Assembly (NCBI GenBank): GCA_963922205.1
Contig: CAWUHX010000014.1
Span: forward strand, 1,870,889-1,934,888
DNA: 64,000 nt
Direction: 5' to 3'
Origin: Romanomermis culicivorax
Taxonomy: Eukaryota; Nematoda; Enoplea; Mermithida; Mermithidae
The translations under genes and the position numbers were made by a program. The notes beneath the pieces were generated by a model. That model was not told the origin of the DNA and searched no databases. It saw only the letters and a program-made list of their open reading frames with translations. Shown here piece by piece: positions 1 to 10,520 of this stretch (position 1 is its first letter; each line of letters begins with the position of its first letter).

Positions 1-169
1 AACTATTCCTTCGTCTCTGACTAGATTTATCAAGGTGGAAACGACGGCTTCACTTCACCTTGTCCTTCTCCAACGTCACACCTAATATAGTGATGCTTGA
101 AGATGTTTCTCACATTCCAGCCTCACAGACATGCCACCACCACTACAACCAAAATAATCTGAGCATTCA

Positions 170-560
170 TCATACATAGGCGGGGGTAGGGGGAATAAAC
201 TCTCCTACCTCAGACCCTACACAGCCACTTGGCCCGAAAAAATCATCAAACACTTCCCCTTCCGTCTAGCGGTTCATTATGCAGCTTGGCCTGAGGGCAC
301 CATACATGCACATAGGGGGTAGGGGATAAGCTCCCTTACCTGAGACTCTGGTCATCTCCCCAACCGTTGCCAAAAAGACCGTCAAACACCACCTGAACTT
401 TTTCCAAGACAGCTTTTTTGATGAGTTTTGAGCATATTTTTGTATGAAAAACGAGGTTGCAGAACGTTTTTTTTTTGTTTTTTGCTCTACCCCCTCGATA
501 AAAAGTCCAAGGACCCCCCTGTAAAATTCCTGCCATGAATGTCTGGAATGCACCACCACG
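170..560. repeat. Dispersed G-rich repeat R1, two adjacent copies
   Basis: Two adjacent partial copies (about 170-290 and 305-545) share a GGGGGTAGGG core, a 'cctcagaccct/cctgagactct' stretch and a 'catcaaacac' stretch. A third copy lies in the opposite orientation at about 6,935-7,185, with matching blocks such as 'tttttgatgatttttgtgcatat' and 'ataaaaagttcaaggacc'. No transposase or reverse transcriptase signal is visible, so the element class is unknown. The open frames read from this stretch are repeat translations, not genes. The first 170 bases of the window hold nothing I can identify. Confidence 0.6.
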
Positions 561-561
561 A

Positions 562-606
562 TTTGTTGAGAGTGGCCATAGCAGTCACATCAACTTTGCA
601 CTGTTG
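562..606. repeat. Fragment of the 5' module of a SINE
   Basis: The stretch starting gttgagagtggccatagcag matches the block at 48,013-48,057 that lies just upstream of the tRNA-like head of the SINE at 48.0-48.3 kb. Here the tRNA-like part does not follow, so this is a truncated copy. Positions 610-900 hold nothing else I recognise. Confidence 0.45.
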
Positions 607-903
607 TGTTATGAACAAGAAATTGCGACTCTTGTGTTTATTGGTGATCCACCAAAAATAGAAATTTAAATGAAAAACGAAGAGTTGTAGGCAGGATTGG
701 ATTCCGAGAGGTTCAGAGCTTAATGAGGTTATCTTTACTTGTGTTGGTCAGTGAAAATTGGAGAAATCTGGAAACACGGGCAAAAAAATTGTACAAAAAT
801 TCGAAAAACGACAGCGAAGTAATGTTGAAAGTAACCCAGCTTGTTAAATCTTAGATATCCCAAGCTGATTTACGACCAGCAAAAACAAGGCAGGAATCTC
901 GTA

Positions 904-1131
904 GAACGTCGTTTAGGTATTAGTGCGTCTGGTGCCACTCATCTTATAACGTGTGTTATGCAAAAGGTACTTGAGGAGGCATAATTGGTATAACATGCCT
1001 GCTAAATGATATCCTAGTCCTAAACCTATTGACCGCAGGTTCGTACTGTTGCCTAAAGTTACTCTAGGTACTTTTTGCATTACACACGTTATAAGATGGG
1101 TCGCCACCAGGCGCACTGATATCCGTCGTTC
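904..1131. repeat. Foldback element (imperfect inverted repeat)
   Basis: The left arm (about 904-974) and right arm (about 1,066-1,131) are reverse complements over about 65-70 bp with mismatches. Shared blocks include 'cttataacgtgtgt' and 'gcgtctggtg/gcgcctggtg'. The intervening loop is about 95 bp. The structure is MITE-like and non-coding; the open frame across it is incidental. No clean target duplication was found. Confidence 0.6.
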
Positions 1132-1369
1132 ACTGGGTGTGTTTGCAGTAATAAGCTGTTCACGCATGGGCCTGTAGGGAGTTGAGGTTGATGAATATAA
1201 AATAATAATTGATCATATCATATGTCAATCAGATCACTCAAAAATATACCACCAGAACTGAGCTACAGTTATTCTGGTGGTGGGTTGAATTAGCAAGTAG
1301 TTGTAAACAGACTTTAAGATGCACAAAAATGCACTACAACAGTTGCACACTTTGTACATTCTGAATCTG

Positions 1370-1560
1370 GAGAGCCTCTTTCCTGTTGCTTATTTGGCTC
1401 AATTTAGTTGGATAGGCCATGCAGACTGTAGCCACAATATTCCCCAGCTGAGTCTAGCTTTTACTGAAAATCCAAGCTGCAGGAACAGGTTACCTCCATA
1501 GTGACTCCGCTAAGATAGTACATAGCGTCTTTGCCTTGTATGCAGAAGGTCGAGGATTGA
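1370..1560 (+). repeat. Degenerate tRNA-derived SINE copies
   Basis: Positions 1,370-1,500 match the SINE at 48.0-48.3 kb (ttggctca...ttagttgg, gtagccaca, 'cttttactgaa', 'aggaacaggtt'). Positions 1,505-1,557 carry a second degenerate tRNA-like segment (gctaagatagt..., 'ccttgtatgcagaaggtcgag') resembling the one at 45,480-45,545. Both have lost a clean B box. Positions 1,560-1,790 show nothing further. Confidence 0.5.
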
Positions 1561-1799
1561 ATAGATTTATGCATAAAGCACAATTTCCTCATCTAAATAT
1601 TCGCCATTTTCCGCCAAAAACAAAGTTGGCTTTGTTGACCATTTTTACTGATCAGTTGTCAGAAAAGGTTCACGATTCTAAATTTCAATGGTCAAGCATA
1701 TAACTAGGATTGCTAGTATTCTTTCCCAATCAAAAGAAAAACATTTTATGCAAAGGTTAGGGGAAAAAGTAGTAATCAAGCTCAAATGACAATTGATAT

Positions 1800-2313
1800 G
1801 GGCAGTGAGATGCATGATTTTATGTTGTTTCGAATTCAAAAATTATAAGAACCCAAGTAAAAGAGTCCCAAGTCAGCAACAGCCTTTTTGTCATATCTAG
1901 TCATAAAGATTTATTGTATTTCTTAGACACTTCTCAATGGGGTAAAAATGAAAATATTCGAGCTTTCTGCGGAAAGAATCGCAAAAAACGCCATGTTGAA
2001 GATGCAATGCTACCTATAGCAACATTCAATTCGGATGGAAGATATGAAAATGATGGTTCACCTCAGGCGGCTGCTATTCTAAAGTCATGCAATAAAACAA
2101 TGGCTCTGGTGAATTGCATAAACAGACTAATTTTGAAGTGATGTGAAGTTTGTGTATTTTTTTCAGATTTACGATCAATCTTGCCATAGGCCGGGCTTCC
2201 AAGAACGATGGGTTTATATGAATGATCTTTCGGATTATCATATAGTGGAGATGAAGTATAATGCACCTCATTCTGATGATGATTATGATCCTAACGAATA
2301 TTGGAACAACTGA
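1800..2313 (+). pseudogene. Host gene family X1, copy 1 (possibly decayed)
   Basis: Two exons are clear. Exon 1,938-2,108 is 171 nt and phase 0, starts at Trp-Gly-Lys and ends in CNKTMAL. Exon 2,167-2,313 encodes 48 residues from IYDQSC to a TGA stop and ends acidic (SDDDYDPNEYWNN). The 58-nt intron between them has donor GTGAAT and acceptor TTTTTTTCAG. A degenerate upstream exon lies at about 1,800-1,886. The paralogue at 43,044-43,506 has a 171-nt exon of identical length and phase with the same core (MLPIA.FN.DGR, DGSPQAAAIL, CNKT.AL). The acceptor before the 171-nt exon reads TTCTCAA here against TTCCCAG in the paralogue, so splicing may be lost. I do not recognise the family. No transmembrane segment is visible. 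Function unknown. Confidence 0.6.
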
Positions 2314-3510
2314 GTGCAATTAAGAAGCATATTTTATTCATTATAACATAGAACTTAGAAATCAGCATGTTTTGTAATCTTTCTATTTAGTGTATATCAT
2401 TATAAAATTTAACCATAATTTATTTTCATTGTGCAGACTTGGATAACTTTTCGGCTTGCTTCATACCATATTACTATACATATTACTGGTACTACCAATA
2501 ATTCCAATAGTTGCTATTACTGAACTGTTAAGATAAAATGAAGAGGTACTGTTCAATGCCTGATAATGCATGTTATGATGGCATATTCAAGAGCCGGAAA
2601 AAATCAGGTTAGTTCTGCCCAAGCAATATTTCCCCTGTAGACAAACAATTCAAACTTATCTATATCCGATTTTGATATCCCGATAGCTCCAAATAAACAT
2701 CATGTTTAGAAGATCTTTCTGCATAATAGCAAAAATTTTCAGCTTGGTAAGATAGTATTGCCTGTTTTCTTCACGCCCGATAGAATAATTTTTGATCACT
2801 TCAGAAAACACTCTTCAATCAAGCACACTGATATTCTCTCCTGTTTTACAATAATGACAAAAACTGCATCTTGACGCTTTAATATAAGCTCTGTAAAAAA
2901 ATATGGCGATGAGTATGTGCCAGGATATCCACGAATATTTCCTCAAATGCAGGTTTTCTGAGAGTCAATTCTAGTCATGTCAACTCAAATCGCAATCCAT
3001 AACTAAACTTTCACTCCAAAAGTTGTAGAAAACAATCCAAAAAATTAGTTTTGGAAAAATTTTTTACACACTAATGGTGTTCTGATAGAAAGTTAGGTCC
3101 TCTTGGAGAGACTTACTTGCGCCAACAGAAGTCGTGTTGTTTATACCGTCATGACTCAACAAAAATTTTTTGTAATGTAAGCAATCAAAGAGCCATCAGT
3201 GCCAAAGTTATGATCTGACCTGTTGCATAAAACATTTTCATAAGTAATAAGTTATGAATTCATAAGTTGTAGACCGAAATTCTGTTGCATAGAACTATGA
3301 GTAATAGGTATAAACTTTGAGTAATAGGCATAGAACTGCAGGTAATTAGTATGAGGATTAAATTAATAAATGATGTATAAGTAAATTTTCAAAAGTCTTT
3401 TCTGCATTACATTGCATAAAATTCGTAAATTCATATGTCATAAGTGTAACGTTTGCTAGATTTGTACCACAGTTTGGACCTGCTGAGCAAGTTAACTACA
3501 CACACACAGG
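2314..3510. other. AT-rich intergenic or intronic sequence
   Basis: No exon, repeat pair or RNA gene could be supported. A minus-strand donor-like site (GCAA|GTAAGTCTC, near 3,108-3,113) follows a short open stretch, but no partner acceptor is clear. A small duplicated motif 'gagtaataggtataaacttt/gagtaataggcatagaact' occurs at about 3,298-3,350. Confidence 0.5.
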
Positions 3511-3535
3511 GTTGGCCAGCCTGAAATTAGAGAAC

Positions 3536-3900
3536 CTGTTGAAAGGTTCCCTGGGAGGCGCCAGAGCTGTTCCACCACTGGCCAATGTCGGGATAGGTGT
3601 GACCATCCTAACCAGGGCTCAACAAAATGGCCGGGTTCGGGAACCGTGGATTGGCTGGATCATCAATCCTACGGGTGGAATGTTGTATGTTACCATACAA
3701 CATCCCTCCCTCTTGGAGCAACAACGGGGGCCCCTGGTATGGTCACCAGTGTTGAAGGGCTTCCTGGGTGGCGCCGGAGCTGTCCGACCACTGGACAATG
3801 TCAGGATAGGTGTGACCATTCCGACCAGCGCTCAACAAAACTAGCTGGGTTCGGGACCTGGATTGGCTGAATCTTCAATCCTATGGATCGAATGTCTTAT
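3536..3900. repeat. 213-bp tandem dimer with internal hairpin
   Basis: The unit starting gttgaaagg...ccctgggaggcgcc at 3,538 recurs at 3,751 (gttgaaggg...cctgggtggcgcc), giving a 213-bp period. The second copy is incomplete at its right end. Copy one contains a perfect hairpin: arms atgttgtatg and catacaacat around a ttac loop, near 3,680-3,703. The tract is GC-richer than its surroundings. Open frames on both strands follow the repeat and are not supported as genes. Confidence 0.75.
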
Positions 3901-4627
3901 GTTACCATACAACACATCCATGAAAATGTGAAATGCCAGCTGTACTTTTAATAGTCTGGTGATAACTACTGCGACGTTGGTTGCTGACGTCAAAGATCAG
4001 TTTCAAACGTGAAACTTTATTCAAACATTTTCAAACGAAAAATAACGCTCAATCAGAATAATTCGCAATGCAAGGCACAAAAAATGAGAGCGGCTGCTCT
4101 GCCGGCAGAGGAACGAAATTGAACCTTTATTTTTCGGGCATAAAACGAATGACTGAGAAAAGCACAACACGTGACCGAATTATGACTACTGGCGCTTTAT
4201 AAGTTTTGCATAGAAAAATATATTGGATCTTTTTATTTACTTCTATTGCAAATAGGTGAAAGAGAAAAAAATATGGAACGAGAAGTGAAAAGGACTCTGC
4301 ACACAAGAGATTTTGATAAAAAGGTTAAAGGTCGCCGGTCACGGCTTCAGGCAAACAACACTACATAAGTCTGTTAGCTTATGAAAAATTGGCCAAATTT
4401 TCAACAACATCTCAGAACCAATGCACCATATTGTCATAAGTGTTTTTTTTTGTCGAATGGATTGCCCGGTAATGTTCTAAACATCTAGTAATGATAATCT
4501 TAAACATGTTGTTGGTCATTGGTGAGGCTGCGTGTTCAGATTAACAATCAATTTTGATAGAAACTTCGATGAGAACCTGTCCAGGTTTCATTTAACTAAT
4601 TAACATGTAGCATCCTTGCTTGACAGA

Positions 4628-4862
4628 TTAGATGATTTTATAAAACATGCAAAGGGTTGGAATTTTACCTTGTCTGATGTTGTATTTAGCCACAAACAAT
4701 AATTTTGATTCAGTTGGCAATGCTCATAGTGTACTCGAGTCTACTGCTTGTACCTTGTTACACAATTGCATCAATGTTGTAAATGATGATTTAGTGAAGA
4801 AAATGATTAAAATGTCTGGACAATGTCTGAAAAGGCACCGACAATTTTTACAAAATTGTTGA
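4628..4862 (+). CDS. Possible terminal exon, unknown protein
   Basis: A candidate acceptor (ttgcttgacag) precedes an open stretch. The frame starting at the ATG at 4,647 gives 71 residues ending ...VKKMIKMSGQCLKRHRQFLQNC, with amino-acid composition more protein-like than its neighbours. A second frame from the acceptor gives LDDFIKHAKGWNF..., so a frameshift between the two is possible. The stop lies one base from the stop of a convergent minus-strand frame. No domain recognised. Confidence 0.25.
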
Positions 4863-4863
4863 A

Positions 4864-5202
4864 TTACCACGTGTCGTCAGATTTGTGAACGGCAGTCATT
4901 TTGAGATTATTGAACACAATAGATGAAAATCGTGCTTTATCAAATGCTTGCTTGTTTGCATGGCCGATTCGAGGTTTTATTTCATAGCTTGCTAAATAGT
5001 CTGATTTTGTTGAGTTGCAGACTCTTTTCTTACCAAATGCTTGTAGAAATTCGTAGCAAAAAAGGTTTTTATTAAAATCTGCGGAGGAAAGATAACAACG
5101 TTTTATAAAAAGAGAGTTAGAAATTTCCCCTCCACCGGAAACGAAATAAAAATTTATTTTCCCATGCACGTGAATTCTACCCGCATGAACATTATACTCC
5201 AT
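4864..5202 (-). CDS. Unknown ORF, 112 codons, convergent with its neighbour
   Basis: This open frame starts with a true ATG at 5,202 and runs to a TAG at 4,864. The composition is mixed and plausible for coding (KINFYFVSGGGEISNSLF, ADFNKNLFCYEFLQAFGKKR). I recognise no family, signal peptide or membrane segment. It ends beside the stop of the plus-strand frame at 4,862. It may be a single-exon gene fragment or a repeat-derived frame. Confidence is low because no splice signals or paralogue support it. Confidence 0.25.
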   Translation of the reverse strand: MEYNVHAGRIHVHGKINFYFVSGGGEISNSLFIKRCYLSSADFNKNLFCYEFLQAFGKKRVCNSTKSDYLASYEIKPRIGHANKQAFDKARFSSIVFNNLKMTAVHKSDDTW

Positions 5203-5254
5203 TCACTTTGAAGTAATTGATGCAGTGGGTAGAGTTTCGGTAAATGCAGCCTTA

Positions 5255-5670
5255 AGCATACATGCACGTGGGGGGGTTTGGGGGGGGTTTGACTCCCATC
5301 AGACTTTGATAGACCCCCAGCAGGTTCTTGCTGATCCCCAGCAGATTTGACCACCCCAGCAATGATCCAGAAGATGACAAAGGAAAATGAACAAGTGAGA
5401 AGAGAAAGTCATCATAAAAATAGGAATGATGCTGTAGTTGAACAATTTTTCAAAATAAAGCATACTTCAAGTTCAAAGAAGTAACATTAAAAGTTTAAAA
5501 AGTGCAGTATAGGCAAATAATTTCCCATCTCTGACTAATAGAAAATAAAGAATATGCTGCTTGGATATCACGAGACCTATCGAAGATCTTTTTTCGTTAT
5601 CAGGAACAAAAAAAATTTGTATTCCACCCCCAGTCCTAGCTGACCCGTCGCAGAATTTCTATGCCATGCA
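5255..5670. repeat. Dispersed repeat R2, copy 1
   Basis: It is collinear with 6,283-6,640: a G-run leader (gggggggtttgggggg), ccagcaatgat(c/t)..., 'gagaagagaaagtca', 'tgctgcttggatat', and an end at 'agaatttctatgccatgcatgtatg'. The two copies lie about 1 kb apart in the same orientation and have diverged by substitutions and indels. No coding capacity. Class unknown. Confidence 0.65.
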
Positions 5671-6282
5671 TGTATGCCCTTAGGGTCCTGTCATACTTGG
5701 GGTATCGCCAGGCACCGCTTTTTTACTTTCGGGTTTTGCTTTCTGCATAAAAAGTTCTCGAAAAATTTGCAAGCACTCTTGGTTCTCATCGTTTTCGGAG
5801 CTGCTAGTGCACTTGGCTTATTGCTAAGAAAACAAAAGGCCGTTGAAACGTGTTTATACCTACTTTGCATATTAATTATTTTTCCGCATTCGTATCTCCA
5901 TTGTAAATTATGTAATTACAACACAACCTATAGTCTCTTTTTTTTGGAAATGCTTGCGAATCAAAAAGTGAAAAGCAAGTATCATTTTATTTTTCTATAA
6001 TTTCCTGAGTCTGCTCAACTAATGCTCAGGAAAAAATCCTACAGTAAACGATTTGTGTAAACGACTTTAAGGGCGGTTCATTTTTTTGACCATCAATTTA
6101 CAAACATTTTATAAAAATGGACTATACATATTTCCAATTCTCCTGAAACTCTATTTCTGAAAAACTCATAAATACCTCTGGGATAAAATAACAAGAAAAA
6201 CTTCACTGGAAAAATTTCTGAGTGCTTTGCCAAAACTTGTCAATCATAGATTTTTAAGAATGTAGGACGATTTTTTTCAGAA
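5671..6282. other. Unassigned AT-rich stretch
   Basis: An open frame of 108 codons here is hydrophobic because of T-rich sequence. It has no splice context and no recognisable domain, so it is not called as a gene. Nothing else identified. Confidence 0.5.
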
Positions 6283-6640
6283 TGTAGCATGCATGCATGT
6301 GGCAAGGGTTTGGGGGTATTGACCCCCCCAGCAATGATTGAGAAGATGACGAACGAAAAAATGATCAAGAGAGAAGAGAAAGTCACTAAAGAATGAAAAT
6401 GTTACCATAGTTAAACGATCTCTCCAAATAAAAACATACTTGATTCAAAGAAATAGCAACTTTAAAAAATGCTGTCCAAGCAAGTAATTTCACATATTCG
6501 ACTAATATGACATGAAAAATATACTGCTTGGATGTTAGAAGACCTTTCTTTTTGTTATAACCGATGAAAAAGAATTTCTAATGAAATTCTGCTGTCCATG
6601 CAGAATTTCTGTGCTGTGCATCTATGATTAAGAGGCATAA
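6283..6640. repeat. Dispersed repeat R2, copy 2
   Basis: Same orientation and order of blocks as the copy at 5,255-5,670: 'cccccagcaatgattgagaagatgacgaa', 'aagagagaagagaaagtcac', 'actgcttggatgttagaagacct'. Non-coding. Confidence 0.65.
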
Positions 6641-6839
6641 AATAATACCTGAAAAGTGTCATAATTCCCAATTCATGTAAAAAATATGATTGAACTGCAT
6701 AGACGAATGTTATAGTATGCATCAATGTGTTATAGCGACAATATATTTTCGCTTGAGTTGAACTTCGGAACAAAAATTGGAAAAATCTATTCATACTTCC
6801 CAGGCGACATCGGGCGGTACCCGTGAAGTATTACGGGGC

Positions 6840-7990
6840 CTGTATGTTGTAGTGTACTTTTTTGGTTTTAATCCCTCATTTCCACACTCTTGCACTTTAC
6901 GACCACAGATACTAGGGTATCCCTATCGGACATGCACGGCAAGAATTTTCCAGGAGGGGAGGGTCCTTGAACTTTTTATCCAAGGGGTAGGGGAGTGGGT
7001 GAGCAAAAAAACAAAAAAAGGTTCTGAAGGCTTGTTTTTCATACCAAATATGCACAAAAATCATCAAAAAGCTGTATTGAAAAAAAAACTCCGGGGGTGT
7101 TTGACGATTTTTTTGGGTCAGGGGGGTGGCCAGGGTCTCAGGTATGGAGGTTTCCCCCCAACCCCCTGTGTGCACGTATGGCTAAAATTACTGTGGCTAA
7201 CGGACGTGTGGTCAGTCATATTCAAAACGCAGATTCCGTCTCCAATTTTACGCCGCCTATCTCAATTTGTGAAAACTAAGATTTCGCAAATTGGGACAAT
7301 TTCCGATTTACTTCGAATTCTTTGCCTCGTTTTTCGCGAGACTTTTGGCCAACGAGTTTCCCGATTTTCGCCAGGCAACACAAGGTGAAAATCACCCCCA
7401 TGAATCCAAATCTTGCTAATACATTCTTGATTTCAAAATCTTTATGTTTTTGGCGGGATCAACCAAACCAAGCGTCCTCAAAGTTTTTATATATTTTATT
7501 TACCTAAGAAATCAATTCTGATAATCTTAAAATGAACGGAGAGAGTAATCAGCAAGGAATCCATGTCACGAATAAATTTATAGCTTAGTCAATGAACTTT
7601 CCTTAATTTTGAGTAAAAGTTTGGCTGCAACTCGCTGCGTGGATATTTCAAAACTAACACAGTATAGATCTTTTCTAGGTATTGAATTATTTTAGGACAT
7701 ATAATCTTGGCCAAGGTTAAAAATAACCTTTTAATACATCGAGCCAGACGGGCTTCCTATGCTTGGCATTTAAAAAATCGGCAACAATCCTGAAAAATAG
7801 AACATAGTTCTATTTCCTGGATTTCATACCTGGTTCTTGGGATAAAAATCAGCGATAGCCGGTGTTAATTCGCACTATGTTATAAAATCAGCTTATGTAA
7901 CCAACAAAAATCATAGGACTTTTTTCTTATGATTTAATAAAATTCGCAACAATTGCTTTTGCAATTCTAACAGAATCAGTGGCTAATAGT
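6840..7990. repeat. Dispersed repeat R3, copy 1, with R1 inside
   Basis: The blocks ttttggttttaatcc...cacactcttgca..., ctaaaattactgtggctaa, 'agatttcgcaaattgggacaa' and 'atcctgaaaaatagaaca' recur in the same order at 53,030-53,474 and 54,728-55,000, where a DNA transposon interrupts the repeat. An inverted R1 copy (6,935-7,185) sits inside this copy. The 203-codon frame that runs through the region crosses both repeats and is not a gene. The tail (7,840-7,990) carries the recurring 'atcataggact/att' motif. Confidence 0.6.
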
Positions 7991-8430
7991 ATGACATGTC
8001 TTCACATGGGTCAAAAATCGATTGAAAAAAATTTTGAGTTTAAATTTGAATAGTTTCTTGGGTACATCAATGTCGCTGATAATGAGGCTAGCCTAAGCCT
8101 AAGCCTGCGTCATTCAATGATATGTATGCCGACAAGTGCGGATTTAGGATGCGAGGGGGGGGCGGCTGCCCATCCGAATCTTTTTAAATACGATTTTTTC
8201 TCTGTATACTTATAGGCAAATTTGGAAAATTTTTGAAAATTTTTTGAATTTTTTTGAAAAAATACTTAATTTTGAGCATAGCCCCCCTCCCCCGAAAAAA
8301 TTTCTGGATCGGCCACTGTGTACGGAAATAGCTTGTCAGTTCCCCACAGTCTAACGGGTTTTCCATCAGCCTATTGATTGTCTGTGTGTTGTTATTCTAA
8401 TTAAACAAATAGTGTTTATTTTAGGTGCCA
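7991..8430. other. Unassigned, with a short C/G-run repeat fragment
   Basis: Around 8,150-8,310 the sequence (ggggggggcggctgcccatcc ... gcccccctcccccgaaaaaatttctggatcggccactg) looks like a decayed dispersed repeat, but no second copy is in the window. No gene seen. Confidence 0.4.
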
Positions 8431-8438
8431 AATTTGCA

Positions 8439-8786
8439 ATGCCAAAAAATCTCTCTAGCATTCTTTGGGATTATTTTGAAATAACAAGCGATAATAAATC
8501 TCAATGCAAGCTTTGCCCTCTAAAATTATCCCCTACCGGCGGTGGCCCTACAACTTCACTTCGAAAACACTTGGAGGTGAAGCACAAGGAGGCGTATAAC
8601 GAATATCTCGAAAAGAAGAAACAGCAGGAGTCGGAGGATTGTAGGCCTAAGTTTTTACATTTTTTATACAGTAAGCTCTTCAGTGGCGCAGGATTGGTTT
8701 ACAATGATCTGCGCTCTCGTCTGGCTGGGGATTTATGCGAAAAACTTTTGTTTTTGAAATACAATCTGACTTTGATCAAAATATAG
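8439..8786 (+). pseudogene. hAT transposase internal-deletion derivative (BED finger fused to C-terminal dimerisation domain)
   Basis: From the ATG at 8,439 the frame encodes a BED-type zinc finger: a Trp-rich start (SSILWDYFE), the Cys pair CKLC, then His residues in KHLEVKH, at about residues 5-50. It then passes, still in frame, into a hAT C-terminal dimerisation signature (KLFSGAGLVYNDLRSRL ... EKLLFLKYNL). Full hAT transposases are about 500-700 residues; the whole catalytic RNase-H-like core is missing here. Either the deletion happened to preserve the frame or the small fusion was kept. A 31-nt stretch bounded by gtaggc and ttatacag at the junction could be an intron remnant. A transposase-derived relic is the likeliest reading. 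Confidence 0.65.
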
Positions 8787-8879
8787 CCATCTATGCAACG
8801 TTGGTCTGTTAAGTTTTGCAAACTAAAATAAAATTGGTGATAAATTGAGTTTACAAAACTAAAATTTTAAAATAAATTT

Positions 8880-9076
8880 ACATTTTTGAGTAAAAACTCC
8901 GAGTCTGATACAAATTTTATTCGAGTCCAAGTCCGAGTCTGGCAAAAAAACTTATCCGAGTCCGAGTCCGAGTCTGGAAAAATTTTTTATTCGAGTCCGA
9001 GTCCGAGTCCGAGTCTGGAAAAATACCGAGTAATACCGAGTCTCGAGTCCAAGTCCGAGTACTCGTTGCATCCCTA
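8880..9076. repeat. GAGTCC hexanucleotide array ending in a hAT-type terminus
   Basis: There are repeated (GAGTCC)n and GAGTCT units broken by 'ggaaaaa(t)' spacers. The array ends in actcgttgcatcccta at about 9,060-9,076; its reverse complement TAGGGATGCAACGAGTAC matches the usual hAT terminal inverted repeat style. This probably marks the right end of the hAT relic that starts near 8.43 kb. A matching left terminus was not found. The Ser-Glu repeat frame is not a gene. Confidence 0.6.
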
Positions 9077-9554
9077 ATGACTATCCTATAAAGTTGCGAC
9101 TGTTACCAATCCAAAATCCTAGGATTTTTCCTTTTCTGAATAAAGCTTCACGATTTACGATGAAATATCCACGTCTGAAAACAGACGGCAGTTCAAACTT
9201 GGCACATTTTCCGTCGATTCTTCTTGTGGTGCTGTGAGAAATTGAAAATGTTCATCCAGCAAGCTGCGTGAAACACATCAAACATGGTTTTTAGTCTTTA
9301 ATATCTTTTCGGGGATTTTCGTGCTGTGAAGATTTTCCAATTTTGTGTACGCTAAATGGCAGAATTTCAGTTGAGTTAGTCGAACAATTTCTGATGATTA
9401 ATCGCTCTTTGAAGAAAAGTTATCATCTATTTATGCTTGCATTCATGTACAAATATTTTCAGATCCCCAGAAGTAAAATGCAACTTGATTTTTGTGGATA
9501 AAAATGGGTGAAATTATTGAGTTTTAATTTTTTTATAATTTACCACTGTAGACT

Positions 9555-9840
9555 ACACAGATAGATGCTATCAAATTCTGAAATTTTTATTTAGAATTCA
9601 TAATCGAGATTATTCCGAATTGTTATTAAAATTTCCAGATTTTGGTCAGAATTGCGGTTCTTATAGATGTTCTGAATTCCTGTGGAAATTCATAATTCCG
9701 ACAAAAATCAAAATTTTAGTGAGAATATTTTTCGACCAGAAAATTCAAACTCTTCACGAAAATCTTTTTTGTTCATTATTCAGATTTTCGGTAGAGAACC
9801 CAATTTTAAACACTTCAATTCGGAATCGTGAATTACTATA
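9555..9840. repeat. Dispersed repeat R5, copy 1
   Basis: It aligns collinearly with 47,455-47,745 (attc(c)gaattgtt, 'ttttggtcagaattg', 'cataattccgacaaaaatc', 'tttttcattat(t)cagatttt'). Both copies are strongly diverged. Non-coding; class unknown. Positions 9,080-9,550 hold nothing I can assign. Confidence 0.55.
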
Positions 9841-9964
9841 AAAATTTCGATTTCCCCAATCAACTTCTAAAATATAAATAAGTCATTTCGAGCCATATTC
9901 TGCAAGTTTACCACCACCAATATTCGGAAAATATAGTCGACCTAAAAAATAACTAAAACCTAAT

Positions 9965-10520
9965 TAAATGAAAGAGAATAAATGATAAATTAAATAAATA
10001 ATAAATAAAATAAATAATGAATAAAATAAATTAAGAATAAAATAAAGAATAAATAAGATAAATAATGAAATAGGTAATAAATGAAATAAATAATAAATGA
10101 AATAAATAATAAATGAAATAAATAATTAATGAAATAAATAATAAATGAAATAAATAATAAATGAAATAAATAATAAATGAAATAAATAATAAATGAAATA
10201 AATAATAAATGAAATAAATAATAAATGAAATAAATAATAAATGAAATAAATAAAAAATTAAATAAATAATAAATTAAATAAATAATAAATTAAATAAATA
10301 ATAAATGAAACGAATAATAAATGAAATAAATAGTAAATGAAATAAATAATAAATGAAATAAATAATAAATGAAATAAATAATAAATGAAATAAATAATAA
10401 ACGAAATAAATAATAAATGAGATAAATAATAAATAAAATAAATAATAAATGAAATAAATTATAAATGAAATAAATAATAAATGAAATAACTAATAAATGA
10501 AATAACTAATAAGTAACATA
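9965..10520. repeat. 16-bp minisatellite GAAATAAATAATAAAT
   Basis: Head-to-tail copies of a 16-bp unit run from about 10,070 to 10,510 (roughly 27 copies), with near-perfect repeats in the centre and degenerate flanks from 9,965. It has no spacers of unique sequence, so it is not a CRISPR array. Downstream positions 10,520-11,380 are A/T-rich with no supported gene. Confidence 0.9.

Noticed and set aside
5674-6000. A hydrophobic 108-codon frame that could be a membrane protein
   Set aside because: Hydrophobicity follows from T-rich DNA; there are no splice signals, paralogue or motif.
6777-7388. A 203-codon plus-strand frame
   Set aside because: It runs across repeats R1 and R3, which recur elsewhere without the frame, and shows no domain.
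8886-9077. A Ser-Glu repeat protein
   Set aside because: It is a translation of the GAGTCC hexanucleotide array at the end of the hAT relic.
10070-10510. Regular direct repeats that might suggest a CRISPR array
   Set aside because: Units are contiguous 16-bp repeats without unique spacers, in a eukaryotic context.
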